Assembly: GCA_958295665.1 (NCBI GenBank)
Contig: OY282558.1
Coordinates: forward strand, 44,020,389 to 44,084,388
Reading direction: 5' to 3'
Length of the DNA stretch: 64,000 nt
Source: Tipula vernalis
Lineage: Eukaryota; Arthropoda; Insecta; Diptera; Tipulidae
Shown here: one piece after another, positions 1 to 11,240 of the stretch
How the letters are laid out: each line of letters starts with the position of its first letter
How positions within the stretch are numbered: the stretch's first letter is position 1
Notes under the pieces: generated by a model
The model's input: the letters and a program-made list of their open reading frames with translations, nothing else
What the model was told of the DNA's origin: nothing
Databases searched by the model: none
Program-made: the position numbers and the translations under genes

Positions 1-44
1 ATCAAGAACCACAATCGGAGCACAGTTGGAGATTTTGGATTTTT
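1..44. repeat. partial monomer at left edge
   Basis: The first 44 bases match monomer positions 139-182. The partial reads ATCAAGAACCACAATCGGAG at its start and carries TTGGAGATTTT where most units have TTGCAGATTTT. The rest of this unit lies outside the window. Confidence 0.95.
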
Positions 45-226
45 GTGGCTCCGAATCTGCTGAATTATATTAAGGTGATTTTCAAGAAAATCGAATTTTC
101 CATTAAACATCTAGGAATAATCAAGCAATCTAACTGCGCGTTGGCACAACAATTAAAGCTCCCGAAACATATCACTAGAGGTATTAAGAATCACAATCGG
201 AGCACAGTTGCAGATTTTGGGTTTTT
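45..226. repeat. divergent monomer, CATATCACTAG subtype
   Basis: This complete 182-bp unit carries a linked set of rare variants: TATATTAAGG in place of TATAGTAAGG, CCATTAAACAT, CTAGGAATAATC (which destroys the XbaI site), and CATATCACTAGAGGTATTAA followed by GAATCAC. The CATATCACTAG marker recurs only in the units starting at 9785, 10877 and 11241. The unit at 11241 also shares TATATTAAGG, so these two separated parts of the array share a sub-lineage about 11 kb apart. It begins with GTGG, which opens a short frame; I do not regard that frame as coding. Confidence 0.9.
77..100. other. conserved three-arm dyad (representative copy)
   Basis: Monomer positions 33-56 contain two overlapping inverted repeats. 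GATTTTC and GAAAATC pair across an AA spacer (33-39 with 42-48). The same GAAAAT can instead pair with ATTTTC across CGA (42-47 with 51-56). The arrangement is arm, counter-arm, arm, so two alternative hairpins compete for the middle segment. The element recurs in nearly every unit, at start+32 to start+55. Exceptions include units with AATTTCCC or AATTGTCC (second hairpin weakened), GAAAACCG at 29288 and 34200, CAATAAAATC at 5963, 25830, 31470 and 36748, and the unit at 3795, which loses the third arm. Short dyads are reported in many centromeric satellites; any function here is inference. Confidence 0.8.
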
Positions 227-1498
227 GTGGCTCCGAATCTGCTGAATTATAGTAAGGTGATTTTCAAGAAAATCGAATTTTCCATGAAACGTCTAGAAAT
301 AATCAAGCAATCTAACTGCGCGTTGGCACAACAATTAAAGCTCCCGAAACCTATCATTAGAGGTATCAAAAACCACAATCGGAGCACAGTTGCAGATTTT
401 GGATTTTGTGGCTCCGAATCTGCTGAATTATAGTAAGGTGATTTTCAAGAAAATCGAATTTTCCATGAAACATCTAGAAATAATCAAGCAATCTAACTGC
501 GTGTCGGCACAACAAATAAAGCTTCCGAAACCTATCATTAGAGGTATCAAGAACCACAATCGGAGCACAGTTGCAGATTTTGGATTTTTGTGGCTCCGAT
601 TCTGCTGAATTATAGTAAGGTGATTTTCAAGAAAATCGAATTTTCCATGAAACGTCTAGAAATAATCAAGGAATCTAACTGCGCGTTGGCACAACAATTA
701 AAGCTCCCGAAACCTATCATTAGAGGTATCAAAAACCACAATCGGAGCACTGTTGCAGATTTTGGATTTTTGTAGCTCCGAATCTGCTGAATTATAGTAA
801 GGTGATTTTCAAGAAAATCGAATTTTCCATGAAACGTCTAGAAATAATCAAGCAATCTAACTGCGTGTCGGCACAACAATTAAAGCTCCCGAAACCTATC
901 ATTAGAGGTATCAAAAACCACAATCGGAGCACAGTTGCAAATTTTGGATTTTTGTAGCTCCGAATCTGCTGAATTATAGTAAGGTGATTTTCAAGAAAAT
1001 CGAATTTTCCATGAAACGTCTAGAAATAATCAAGCAATCTAACTGCGTGTTGGCACAACAATTAAAGCTTCCGAAACCTATCATTAGAGGTATCAAGAAC
1101 CACAATCAGAGCGCATTTGCAGATTTTGGATTTTTGTGGCTCCGAATCTGCTGAATTATAGTAAGGTGATTTTCAAGAAAATCGAATTTTCCATGAAACA
1201 TCTAGAAATAATCAAGGAATCTAACTGCGCGTCGGCACAACAATTAAAGCTCCCGAAACCTATCATTAGAGGTATCAAAAACCACAATCGGAGCACAGTT
1301 GCAGATTTTGGATTTTGTGGCTCCGAATCTGCTGAATTATAGTAAGGTGATTTTCAAGAAAATCGAATTTTCCATGAAACATCTAGAAATAATCAAGCAA
1401 TCTAACTGCGTGTCGGCACAACAATTAAAGCTTCCGAAACCTATCATTAGAGGTATCAAGAACCACAATCGGAGCACAGTTGCAGATTTTGGATTTTC

Positions 1499-3500
1499 GT
1501 AGCTCCGAATCTGCTGAATTATAGTAAGGTGATTTTCAAGAAAATCGAATTTTCCATGAAACGTCTAGAAATAATCAAGGAATCTAACTGCGCGTTGGCA
1601 CAACAATTAAAGCTCCCGAAACCTATCATTAGAGGTATCAAAAACCACAATCGGAGCACAGTTGCAGATTTTGGATTTTTGTAGCTCCGAATCTGCTGAA
1701 TTATAGTAAGGTGATTTTCAAGAAAATCGAATTTTCCATGAAACGTCTAGAAATAATCAAGGAATCTAACTGCGCGTTGGCAAAACAATTAAAGCTCCCG
1801 AAACCTATCATTAGAGGTATCAAAAACCACAATCGGAGCACAGTTGCAAATTTTGGATTTTTGTAGCTCCGAATCTGCTGAATTATAGTAAGGTGATTTT
1901 CAAGAAAATCGAATTTTCCATGAAACGTCTAGAAATAATCAAGGAATCTAACTGCGCGTTGGCACAACAATTAAAGCTCCCGAAACCTATCATTAGAGGT
2001 ATCAAAAACCACAATCGGAGCACAGTTGCAGATTTTGGATTTTTGTAGCTCCGAATCTGCTGAATTATAGTAAGGTGATTTTCAAGAAAATCGAATTTTC
2101 CATGAAACGTCTAGAAATAATCAAGGAATCTAACTGCGCGTTGGCAAAACAATTAAAGCTCCCGAAACCTATCATTAGAGGTATCAAAAACCACAATCGG
2201 AGCACAGTTGCAAATTTTGGATTTTTGTAGCTCCGAATCTGCTGAATTATAGTAAGGTGATTTTCAAGAAAATCGAATTTTCCATAAAACGTCTATAAAT
2301 AATCAAGCAATCTAACTGCGTGTTGGCACAACAATTAAAGCTTCCGAAACCTATCATTAGAGGTATCAAGAACCACAATCAGAGCACAGTTGCAGATTTT
2401 GGATTTTTGTAGCTCCGAATCTGCTGAATTATAGTAAGGTGATTTTCAAGAAAATCGAATTTTCCATGAAACGTCTAGAAATAATCAAGCAATCTTACTG
2501 CGCGTTGGCAAAACAATTAAAGCTCCCGAAACCTATCATTAGAGGTATCAAAAACCACAATCGGAGCACAGTTGCAAATTTTGGATTTTTGTAGCTCCGA
2601 ATCTGCTGAATTATAGTAAGGTGATTTTCAAGAAAATCGAATTTTCCATGAAACGTCTAGAAATAATCAAGGAATCTAACTGCGCGTTGGCACAACAATT
2701 AAAGCTCCCGAAACCTATCATTAGAGGTATCAAAAACCACAATCGGAGCACAGTTGCAGATTTTGGATTTTTGTAGCTCCGAATCTGCTGAATTATAGTA
2801 CGGTGATTTTCAAGAAAATCGAATTTTCCATGAAACGTCTAGAAATAATCAAGGAATCTAACTGCGCGTTGGCAAAACAATTAAAGCTCCCGAAACCTAT
2901 CATTAGAGGTATCAAAAACCACAATCGGAGCACAGTTGCAAATTTTGGATTTTTGTAGCTCCGAATCTGCTGAATTATAGTAAGGTGATTTTCAAGAAAA
3001 TCGAATTTTCCATGAAACGTCTAGAAATAATCAAGGAATCTAACTGCGCGTTGGCACAACAATTAAAGCTCCCGAAACCTATCATTAGAGGTATCAAAAA
3101 CCACAATCGGAGCACAGTTGCAGATTTTGGATTTTTGTAGCTCCGAATCTGCTGAATTATAGTAAGGTGATTTTCAAGAAAATCGAATTTTCCATGAAAC
3201 GTCTAGAAATAATCAAGGAATCTAACTGCGCGTTGGCAAAACAATTAAAGCTCCCGAAACCTATCATTAGAGGTATCAAAAACCACAATCGGAGCACTGT
3301 TGCAGATTTTGGATTTTTGTAGCCCCGAATCTGCTGAATTATAGTAAGGTGATTTTCAAGAAAATCGAATTTTCCATGAAACGTCTAGAAATAATCAAGC
3401 AATCTAACTGCGTGTCGGCACAACAATTAAAGCTTCCGAAACCTATCATTAGAGGTATCAAGAACCACAATCAGAGCGCATTTGCAGATTTTGGATTTTT
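1499..3500. repeat. 364-bp dimeric higher-order repeat block
   Basis: Two monomer types alternate. One has TTGGCACAAC and ends GCAGATTTT (starts 1499, 1863, 2591, 2955). The other has TTGGCAAAAC and ends GCAAATTTT (1681, 2045, 2409, 2773; the unit at 3137 has TTGGCAAAAC but GCAGATTTT). Most carry AAGGAATCT. The dimer is interrupted at 2227 by a Q-like unit with CCATAAAACGTCTATAAAT, which loses XbaI. The unit at 2409 has AATCTTACTG, and the unit at 2773 has TATAGTACGG. The block closes with a Q unit at 3319 starting GTAGCCCCG. The clear alternation shows the dimer spread as a unit here. Confidence 0.85.
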
Positions 3501-3617
3501 GTGGCTCCGAATCTGCTGAATTATAGTAAGGTGATTTTCAAGAAAATCGAATTTTCCATGAAACGTCTAGAAATAATCAAGGAATCTAACTGCGCGTTGG
3601 CACAACAATGGATTTTT
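3501..3617. repeat. 117-bp truncated monomer (65-bp deletion)
   Basis: The unit runs normally to CACAACAAT (monomer position 109) and then jumps to GGATTTTTGTGG (position 175), losing positions 110-174. Only a single T is shared at the junction. Because 117 is a multiple of three, the GTG-initiated frame runs on into the next unit and gives the longest open frame in the window (117 codons). This is a by-product of the deletion and not evidence of a gene. Confidence 0.95.
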
Positions 3618-3794
3618 GTGGCTCCGAATCTGCTGAATTATAGTAAGGTGATTTTCAAGAAAATTGAATTTTCCATGAAACGTCTAGAAATAATCAAGCA
3701 ATCTAACTGCGCGTTGGCACAACAATTAAAGCTCCCGAAACCTATTATTAGAGGTATCAAAAACCACAATCACAGTTGCAGATTTTGGATTTTT
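3618..3794. repeat. 177-bp monomer (5-bp deletion)
   Basis: AATCGGAGCACAGTTG is shortened to AATCACAGTTG, a loss of GGAGC (positions 155-159) between two C residues. The unit also has AAAATTGAATT and CCTATTATTAG substitutions. It lies directly between two other rearranged units. Confidence 0.95.
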
Positions 3795-3960
3795 GTAGCT
3801 CCGAATCTGCTGAATTATAGTAAGGTGATTTTCAAGAAAATCATCAAGCAATAATCAAGCAATCTAACTGCGTGTCGGCACAACAATTAAAGCTCCCGAA
3901 ACCTATCATTAGAGGTATCAAGAACCACAATCAGAGCGCATTTGCAGATTTTGGATTTTT
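3795..3960. repeat. 166-bp monomer (complex rearrangement)
   Basis: After AAGAAAATC the 23 bases containing the third dyad arm, the ATG and the XbaI site are replaced by ATCAAGC, followed by AATAATCAAGCAATC, a net loss of 16 bp. The inserted bases copy the ATCAAGCAA found immediately downstream, giving a short tandem repeat of that motif. This looks like replication slippage with a local template. Confidence 0.9.
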
Positions 3961-6872
3961 GTAGCTCCGAATCTGCTGAATTATAGTAAGGTGATTTTCA
4001 AGAAAATCGAATTTTCCATGAAACGTCTAGAAATAATCAAGCAATCTAACTGCGTGTTGGCACAACAATTAAAGCTTCCGAAACCTATCATTAGAGGTAT
4101 CAAGAACCACAATCAGAGCGCATTTGCAGATTTTGGATTTTTGTGGCTCCGAATCTGCTGAATTATAGTAAGGTGATTTTCAAGAAAATCGAATTTTCCA
4201 TGAAACGTCTAGAAATAATCAACCAATCTAACTGCGCGTTGGCACAACAATTAAAGCTCCAGAAACCTATCATTAGAGGTATCAAAAACCACAATCGGAG
4301 CACAGTTGCAGATTTTGGATTTTTGTAGCTCCGAATCTGCTGAATTATAGTAAGGTGATTTTCAAGAAAATCGAATTTCCCATGAAACGTCTAGAAATAA
4401 TCAAGCAATCTAACTGCGCGTTGGCACAACAATTAAAGCTCCCGAAACCTATCATTAGAGGTATCAAAAACCACAATCGGAGCACAGTTGCAAATTTTGG
4501 ATTTTTGTAGCTCCGAATCTGCTGAATTATAGTAAGGTGATTTTCAAGAAAATCGAATTTTCCATGAAACGTCTAGAAATAATCAAGCAATCTAACTGCG
4601 TCTTGGCACAACAATTAAAGCTTCCGAAACCTATCATTAGAGGTATCAAGAACCACAATCAGAGCGCATTTGCAGATTTTGGATTTTTGTGGCTCCGAAT
4701 CTTCTGAATTATAGTAAGGTGATTTTCAAGAAAATCGAATTTTCCATGAAACATCTAGAAATAATCAAGGAATCTAACTGCGCGTTGGCACAAAAATTAA
4801 AGCTCCTGAAACCTATCATTAGAGGTATCAAAAACCACAATCGGAGCACTGTTGCAGATTTTGGAATTTTGTAGCTCCGAATCTGCTGAATTATAGTAAG
4901 GTGATTTTCAAGAAAATCGAATTTTCCATGAAACGTCTAGAAATAATCAAGCAATCTAACTGCGTGTTGGCACAACAATTAAAGCTTCCGAAACCTATCA
5001 TTAGAGGTATCAAGAACCACAATCAGAGCGCATTTGCAGATTTTGGATTTTTGTAGCTCCGAATCTGCTGAATTATAGTAAGGTGATTTTCAAGAAAATC
5101 GAATTTTCCATGAAACGTCTAGAAATAATCAAGCAATCTAACTGCGTGTTGGCACAACAATTAAAGCTTCCGAAACCTATCATTAGAGGTATCAAGAACC
5201 ACAATCAGAGCGCATTTGCAGATTTTGGATTTTTGTGGCTCCGAATCTGCTGAATTGCTGTAAGGTGATTTTCAAGAAAATCGAATTTTCCATGAAACGT
5301 CTAGAAATAATCAACCAATCTAACTGCGCGTTGGCACAACAATTAAAGCTCCCGAAACCTATCATTAGAGGTATCAAAAACCACAATCGGAGCACAGTTG
5401 CAGATTTTGGATTTTTGTAGCTCCGAATCTGCTGAATTATAGTAAGGTGATTTTCAAGAAAATCGAATTTCCCATGAAACGTCTAGAAATAATCAAGCAA
5501 TCTAACTGCGCGTTGGCACAACAATTAAAGCTCCCGAAACCTATCATTAGAGGTATCAAAAACCACAATCGGATCACAGTTGCAGATTTTGGATTTTTGT
5601 GGCTCCGAATCTGCTGAATTATAGTAAGGTGATTTTCAAGAAAATCGAATTTTCCATGAAACGTCTAGAAATAATCAAGGAATCTAACTGCGCGTCGGCA
5701 CAACAATTAAAGCTCCCGAAACCTATCATTAGAGGTATCAAAAACCACAATCGGAGCACAGTTGCAGATTTTGGATTTTTGTAGCTCCGAATCTGCTGAA
5801 TTATAGTAAGGTGATTTTCAAGAAAATCGAATTTTCCATGAAACGTCTAGAAATAATCAAGGAATCTAACTGCGCGTTGGCACAACAATTAAAGCTCCCG
5901 AAACCTATCATTAGAGGTATCAAAAACCACAATCGGAGCACAGTTGCAAATTTTGGATTTTTGTAGCTCCGAATCTGCTGAATTATAGTAAGGTGATTTT
6001 CAATAAAATCGAATTTTCCATGAAACGTCTAGAAATAATCAAGCAATCTAACTGCGTGTTGGCAAAACAATTAAAGCTTCCGAAACCTATCATTAGAGGT
6101 ATCAAGAACCACAATCAGAGCGCATTTGCAGATTTTGGATTTTTGTGGCTCCGAATCTGCTGAATTATAGTAAGGTGATTTTCAAGAAAATCGAATTTTC
6201 CATGAAACGTCTAGAAATAATCAAGCAATCTAACTGCGTGCTGGCACAACAATTAAAGCTCCCGAAACCTATCATTAGAGGTATCAAGAACCACAATCAG
6301 AGCGCATTTGCAGATTTTGGATTTTTGTGGCTCCGAATCTGCTGAATTATAGTAAGGTGATTTTCAAGAAAATCGAATTTTCCATGAAACGTCTAGAAAT
6401 AAACAAGCGATCTAACTGCGCGTTGGCACAACAATTAAAGCTCCCGAAACCTATCATTAGAGGTATCAAAAACCACAATCGGAGCACTGTTGCAGATTTT
6501 GGAATTTTGTGGCTCCGAATCTGCTGAATTATAGTAAGGTGATTTTCAAGAAAATCGAATTTTCCATGAAACGTCTAGAAATAATCAAGCAATCTAACTG
6601 CGTGTCGGCACAACAATTAAAGCTCCCGAAACCTATCATTAGAGGTATCAAGAACCACAATCAGAGCGCATTTGCAGATTTTGGATTTTTGTGGCTCCGA
6701 ATCTGCTGAATTATAGTAAGGTGATTTTCAAGAAAATCGAATTTTCCATGAAACGTCTAGAAATAAACAAGCGATCTAACTGCGCGTTGGCACAACAATT
6801 AAAGCTCCCGAAACCTATCATTAGAGGTATCAAAAACCACAATCGGAGCACAGTTGCAGATTTTGGATTTTT
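3961..6872. repeat. mixed monomers with a small dimer at 6145-6872
   Basis: Sixteen full-length units. Q and R units are interspersed, with several AACCAATCT (4143, 5235) and AATTTCCC (4325, 5417) units. The unit at 5235 is the leftmost with GCTG in place of ATAG at 23-26. At 6145-6872 a 364-bp dimer is visible: Q units at 6145 and 6509 alternate with units at 6327 and 6691 that share the rare AAACAAGCGATC. A unit ending GGAATTTTGTAG with CATCTAGAA and CACAAAAATT (4689) is the first copy of a subtype that becomes frequent at 13.8-18 kb. Confidence 0.85.
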
Positions 6873-8874
6873 GTAGCTCCGAATCTGCTGAATTATAGTA
6901 AGGTGATTTTCAAGAAAATCGAATTTTCCATGAAACGTCTAGAAATAATCAAGCAATCTAACTGCGCGTTGGCACAACAATTAAAGCTCCCGAAACCTAT
7001 AATTAGAGGTATCAAAAACCACAATCGGAGCACAGTTGCAGATTTTGGATTTTTGTAGCCCCGAATCTGCTGAATTATAGTAAGGTGATTTTCAAGAAAA
7101 TCGAATTTTCCATGAAACGTCTAGAAATAATCAAGGAATCTAACTGCGTGTCGGCACAACAAATAAAGCTCCCGAAACCTATCATTAGAGGTATCAAAAA
7201 CCACAATCGGAGCACAGTTGCAGATTTTGAATTTTTGTAGCTCCGAATCTGCTGAATTATAGTAAGGTGATTTTCAAGAAAATCGAATTTTCCATGAAAC
7301 GCCTAGAAATAATCAAGGAATCTAACTGCGTGTCGGCACAACAAATAAAGCTCCCGAAACCTATCATTAGAGGTATCAAGAACCACAATCGGAGCACAGT
7401 TGCAGATTTTGGATTTTTGTAGCTCCGAATCTGCTGAATTATAGTAAGGTGATTTTCAAGAAAATCGAATTTTCCATGAAACGTCTAGAAATAATCAAGG
7501 AATCTAACTGCGTGTCGGCACAACAAATAAAGCTCCCGAAACCTATCATTAGAGGTATCAAAAACCACAATCGGAGCACAGTTGCAGATTTTGGATTTTT
7601 GTAGCTCCGAATCTGCTGAATTATAGTAAGGTGATTTTCAAGAAAATCGAATTTTCCATGAAACGTCTAGAAATAATCAAGGAATCTAACTGCGTGTCGG
7701 CACAACAAATAAAGCTCCCGAAACCTATCATTAGAGGTATCAAAAACCACAATCGGAGCACAGTTGCAGATTTTGAATTTTTGTAGCTCCGAATCTGCTG
7801 AATTATAGTAAGGTGATTTTCAAGAAAATCGAATTTTCCATGAAACGTCTAGAAATAATCAAGCAATCTAACTGCGCGTTGGCACAACAATTAAAGCTCC
7901 CGAAACCTATCATTAGAGGTATCAAGAACCACAATCGGAGCACAGTTGCAGATTTTGGATTTTTGTAGCTCCGAATCTGCTGATTTATAGTAAGGTGATT
8001 TTCAAGAAAATCGAATTTTCCATGAAACGTCTAGAAATAATCAAGGAATCTAACTGCGTGTCGGCACAACAAATAAAGCTCCCGAAACCTATCATTAGAG
8101 GTATCAAAAACCACAATCGGAGCACAGTTGCAGATTTTGAATTTTTGTAGCTCCGAATCTGCTGAATTATAGTAAGGTGATTTTCAAGAAAATCGAATTT
8201 TCCATGAAACGTCTAGAAATAATCAAGCAATCTAACTGCGCGTTGGCACAACAAATAAAGCTCCCGAAACCTATCATTAGAGGTATCAAAAACCACAATC
8301 GGAGCACAGTTGCAGATTTTGGATTTTTGTAGCTCCGAATCTGCTGAATTATAGTAAAGTGATTTTCAAGAAAATCGAATTTTCCATGAAACGTCTAGAA
8401 ATAATCAAGCAATCTAACTGCGTGTCGGGACAACAATTAAAGCTTCCGAAACCTATCATTAGTGGTATCAAGAACCACAATCGGAGCACAGTTGCAGATT
8501 TTGGATTTTTGTAGCTCCGAATCTGCTGAATTATAGTAAGGTGATTTTCAAGAAAATCGAATTTTCCATGAAACGTCTAGAAATAATCAAGGAATCTAAC
8601 TGCGCTTTGGCACAACAAATAAATCTCCCGAAACCTATCATTAGAGGTATCAAAAACCACAATCGGAGCACAGTTGCAGATTTTGGATTTTTGTAGCTCC
8701 GAATCTGCTGAATTATAGTAAGGTGATTTTCAAGAAAATCGAATTTTCCATGAAACGTCTAGAAATAATCAAGGAATCTAACTGCGCGTTGGCACAACAA
8801 TTAAAGCTCCCGAAACCTATCATTAGAGGTATCAAGAACCACAATCGGAGCACAGATGCAGATTTTGGATTTTT
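6873..8874. repeat. monomers enriched for CAACAAATAAAG variant
   Basis: Eleven units, of which seven (7055, 7237, 7419, 7601, 7965, 8147, 8511) read ACAAATAA instead of ACAATTAA at the 109 region. Three (7055, 7601, 7965) also end GATTTTGAATTTTT, and these combine with GTGTCGG, a mosaic of Q-type middle and R-type end. The variant incidentally creates AATAAA. The unit at 7965 has CTGATTTATAG, and the unit at 8329 has TATAGTAAAG, GTCGGGAC and ATTAGTGG. Confidence 0.85.
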
Positions 8875-9056
8875 GTGGCTCCGAATCTGCTGAATTATAG
8901 TAAGGTGATTTTCAAGAAAATCGAATTTTCCATGAAACGTCTAGAAATAATCAAGGAATCTAACTGCGCGTTGGCACAACAATTAAAGCTCCCGAAACCT
9001 ATCATTAGAGGTATCAAGAACCACAATCGGAGCACAGATGCAGATTTTGGATTTTT

Positions 9057-11240
9057 GTGGCTCCGAATCTGCTGAATTATAGTAAGGTGATTTTCAAGAA
9101 AATCGAATTTTCCATGAAACGTCTAGAAATAATCAAGGAATCTAACTGCGCTTTGGCACAACAAATAAAGCTCCCGAAACCTATCATTAGAGGTATCAAG
9201 AACCACAATCGGAGCACAGTTGCAGATTTTGGATTTTTGTAGCCCCGAATCTGCTGAATTATAGTAAGGTGATTTTCAAGAAAATCGAATTTTCCATGAA
9301 ACGTCTAGAAATAATCAAGCAATCTAACTGCGTGTCGGCACAACAATTAAAGCTTCCGAAACCAATCATTAGAGGTATCAAGAACCACAATCAGAGCGCA
9401 TTTGCAGATTTTGGATTTTTGTGGCTCCGAATCTGCTGAATTATAGTAAGGTGATTTTCAAGAAAATCGAATTTTCCATGAAACGTCTAGAAATAATCAA
9501 GCAATCTAACTGCGCGTTGGCACAACAATTAAAGCTCCCGAAACCTATCATTAGAGGTATCAAAAACCACAATCGGAGCACAGTTGCAGATTTTGGATTT
9601 TTGTAGCTCCGAATCTGCTGAATTATAGTAAGGTGATTTTCAAGAAAATCGAATTTCCCATGAAACGTCTAGAAATAATCAAGCAATCTAACTGCGCGTT
9701 GGCACAACAATTAAAGCTCCCGAAACCTATCATTAGAGGTATCAAAAACCACAATCGGAGCACAGTTGCAGATTTTGGATTTTCGTAGCTCCGAATCTGC
9801 TGAATTATAGTAAGGTGATTTTCAAGAAAATCGAATTTTCCATGAAACGTCTAGGAATAATCAAGGAATCTAACTGCGTGTTGGCACAACAATTAAAGCT
9901 CCCGAAACATATCACTAGAGGTATTAAGAATCACAATCGGAGCACAGTTGCAGATTTTGGGTTTTTGTGGCTCCGAATCTGCTGAATTATAGTAAGGTGA
10001 TTTTCAAGAAAATCGAATTGTCCATGAAACGTCTAGAAATAATCAAGCGATCTAACTGCGCTTTGGCACAACAATTAAAGCTCCCGAAACCTATCATTAG
10101 AGGTATCAAGAACCACAATCGGAGCACAGATGCAGATTTTGGATTTTTGTGGCTCCGAATCTGCTGAATTATAGTAAGGTGATTTTCAAGAAAATCGAAT
10201 TTTCCATGAAACGTCTAGAAATAATCAAGGAATCTAACTGCGCTTTGGCACAACAAATAAAGCTCCCGAAACCTATCATTAGAGGTATCAAGAACCACAA
10301 TCGGAGCACAGTTGCAGATTTTGGATTTTTGTAGCCCCGAATCTGCTGAATTATAGTAAGGTGATTTTCAAGAAAATCGAATTTTCCATGAAACGTCTAG
10401 AAATAATCAAGCAATCTAACTGCGTGTCGGCACAACAATTAAAGCTTCCGAAACCAATCATTAGAGGTATCAAGAACCACAATCAGAGCGCATTTGCAGA
10501 TTTTGGATTTTTGTGGCTCCGAATCTGCTGAATTATAGTAAGGTGATTTTCAAGAAAATCGAATTTTCCATGAAACGTCTAGAAATAATCAAGCAATCTA
10601 ACTGCGCGTTGGCACAACAATTAAAGCTCCCGAAACCTATCATTAGAGGTATCAAAAACCACAATCGGAGCACAGTTGCAGATTTTGGATTTTTGTAGCT
10701 CCGAATCTGCTGAATTATAGTAAGGTGATTTTCAAGAAAATCGAATTTCCCATGAAACGTCTAGAAATAATCAAGCAATCTAACTGCGCGTTGGCACAAC
10801 AATTAAAGCTCCCGAAACCTATCATTAGAGGTATCAAAAACCACAATCGGAGCACAGTTGCAGATTTTGGATTTTCGTAGCTCCGAATCTGCTGAATTAT
10901 AGTAAGGTGATTTTCAAGAAAATCGAATTTTCCATGAAACGTCTAGGAATAATCAAGGAATCTAACTGCGTGTTGGCACAACAATTAAAGCTCCCGAAAC
11001 ATATCACTAGAGGTATTAAGAATCACAATCGGAGCACAGTTGCAGATTTTGGGTTTTTGTGGCTCCGAATCTGCTGAATTATAGTAAGGTGATTTTCAAG
11101 AAAATCGAATTGTCCATGAAACGTCTAGAAATAATCAAGCGATCTAACTGCGCTTTGGCACAACAATTAAAGCTCCCGAAACCTATCATTAGAGGTATCA
11201 AGAACCACAATCGGAGCACAGTTGCAGATTTTGGATTTTT
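9057..11240. repeat. 1,092-bp hexameric higher-order repeat, two copies
   Basis: The six units at 9057, 9239, 9421, 9603, 9785 and 9967 are repeated in order at 10149, 10331, 10513, 10695, 10877 and 11059. Diagnostic linked markers are GTAGCCCCG plus AAACCAATCATT in unit 2, AATTTCCC and TTTTCGTAG in unit 4, CTAGGAATAATC with CATATCACTAG in unit 5, and GAATTGTCC with AAGCGATCT in unit 6. The few differences I see are at the end of unit 6: GCACAGATGC and GTGGCTCC in the first copy, GCACAGTTGC and GTGGCCCC in the second. The preceding unit at 8875 also ends GCACAGATGC, which points to a unit-6-like partner further left. Confidence 0.92.

Larger units (their letters stand above)
45..1498. repeat. 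mixed monomers with two 181-bp units
   Basis: Eight units of R and Q type in no obvious regular order. The units at 227-407 and 1136-1316 are each 181 bp, because the T-run before GTGG is one base short (GGATTTTGTGG instead of GGATTTTTGTGG). Both are followed by closely similar Q-like units (408 and 1317) with CATCTAGAA and GTGTCGG, so a segment of five monomers was probably duplicated with a shift of 909 bp (5 x 182 minus 1). The unit at 1317 ends in TTTTCGTAG. Confidence 0.85.

Noticed and set aside
45..226. tRNA or other RNA-polymerase-III-like promoter in the monomer
   Set aside because: I looked for A-box and B-box patterns on both strands and found no convincing pair.
3501..3854. The 117-codon forward frame as a possible gene
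   Set aside because: Its length comes from a 65-bp deletion that keeps the frame across two monomers; the peptide is the same repeat-derived sequence twice.
6873..8874. AATAAA and ATTAAA as polyadenylation signals
   Set aside because: They fall in AT-rich repeat sequence (ACAATTAAAG and its ACAAATAAAG variant) with no transcription unit to end; chance occurrence is enough.
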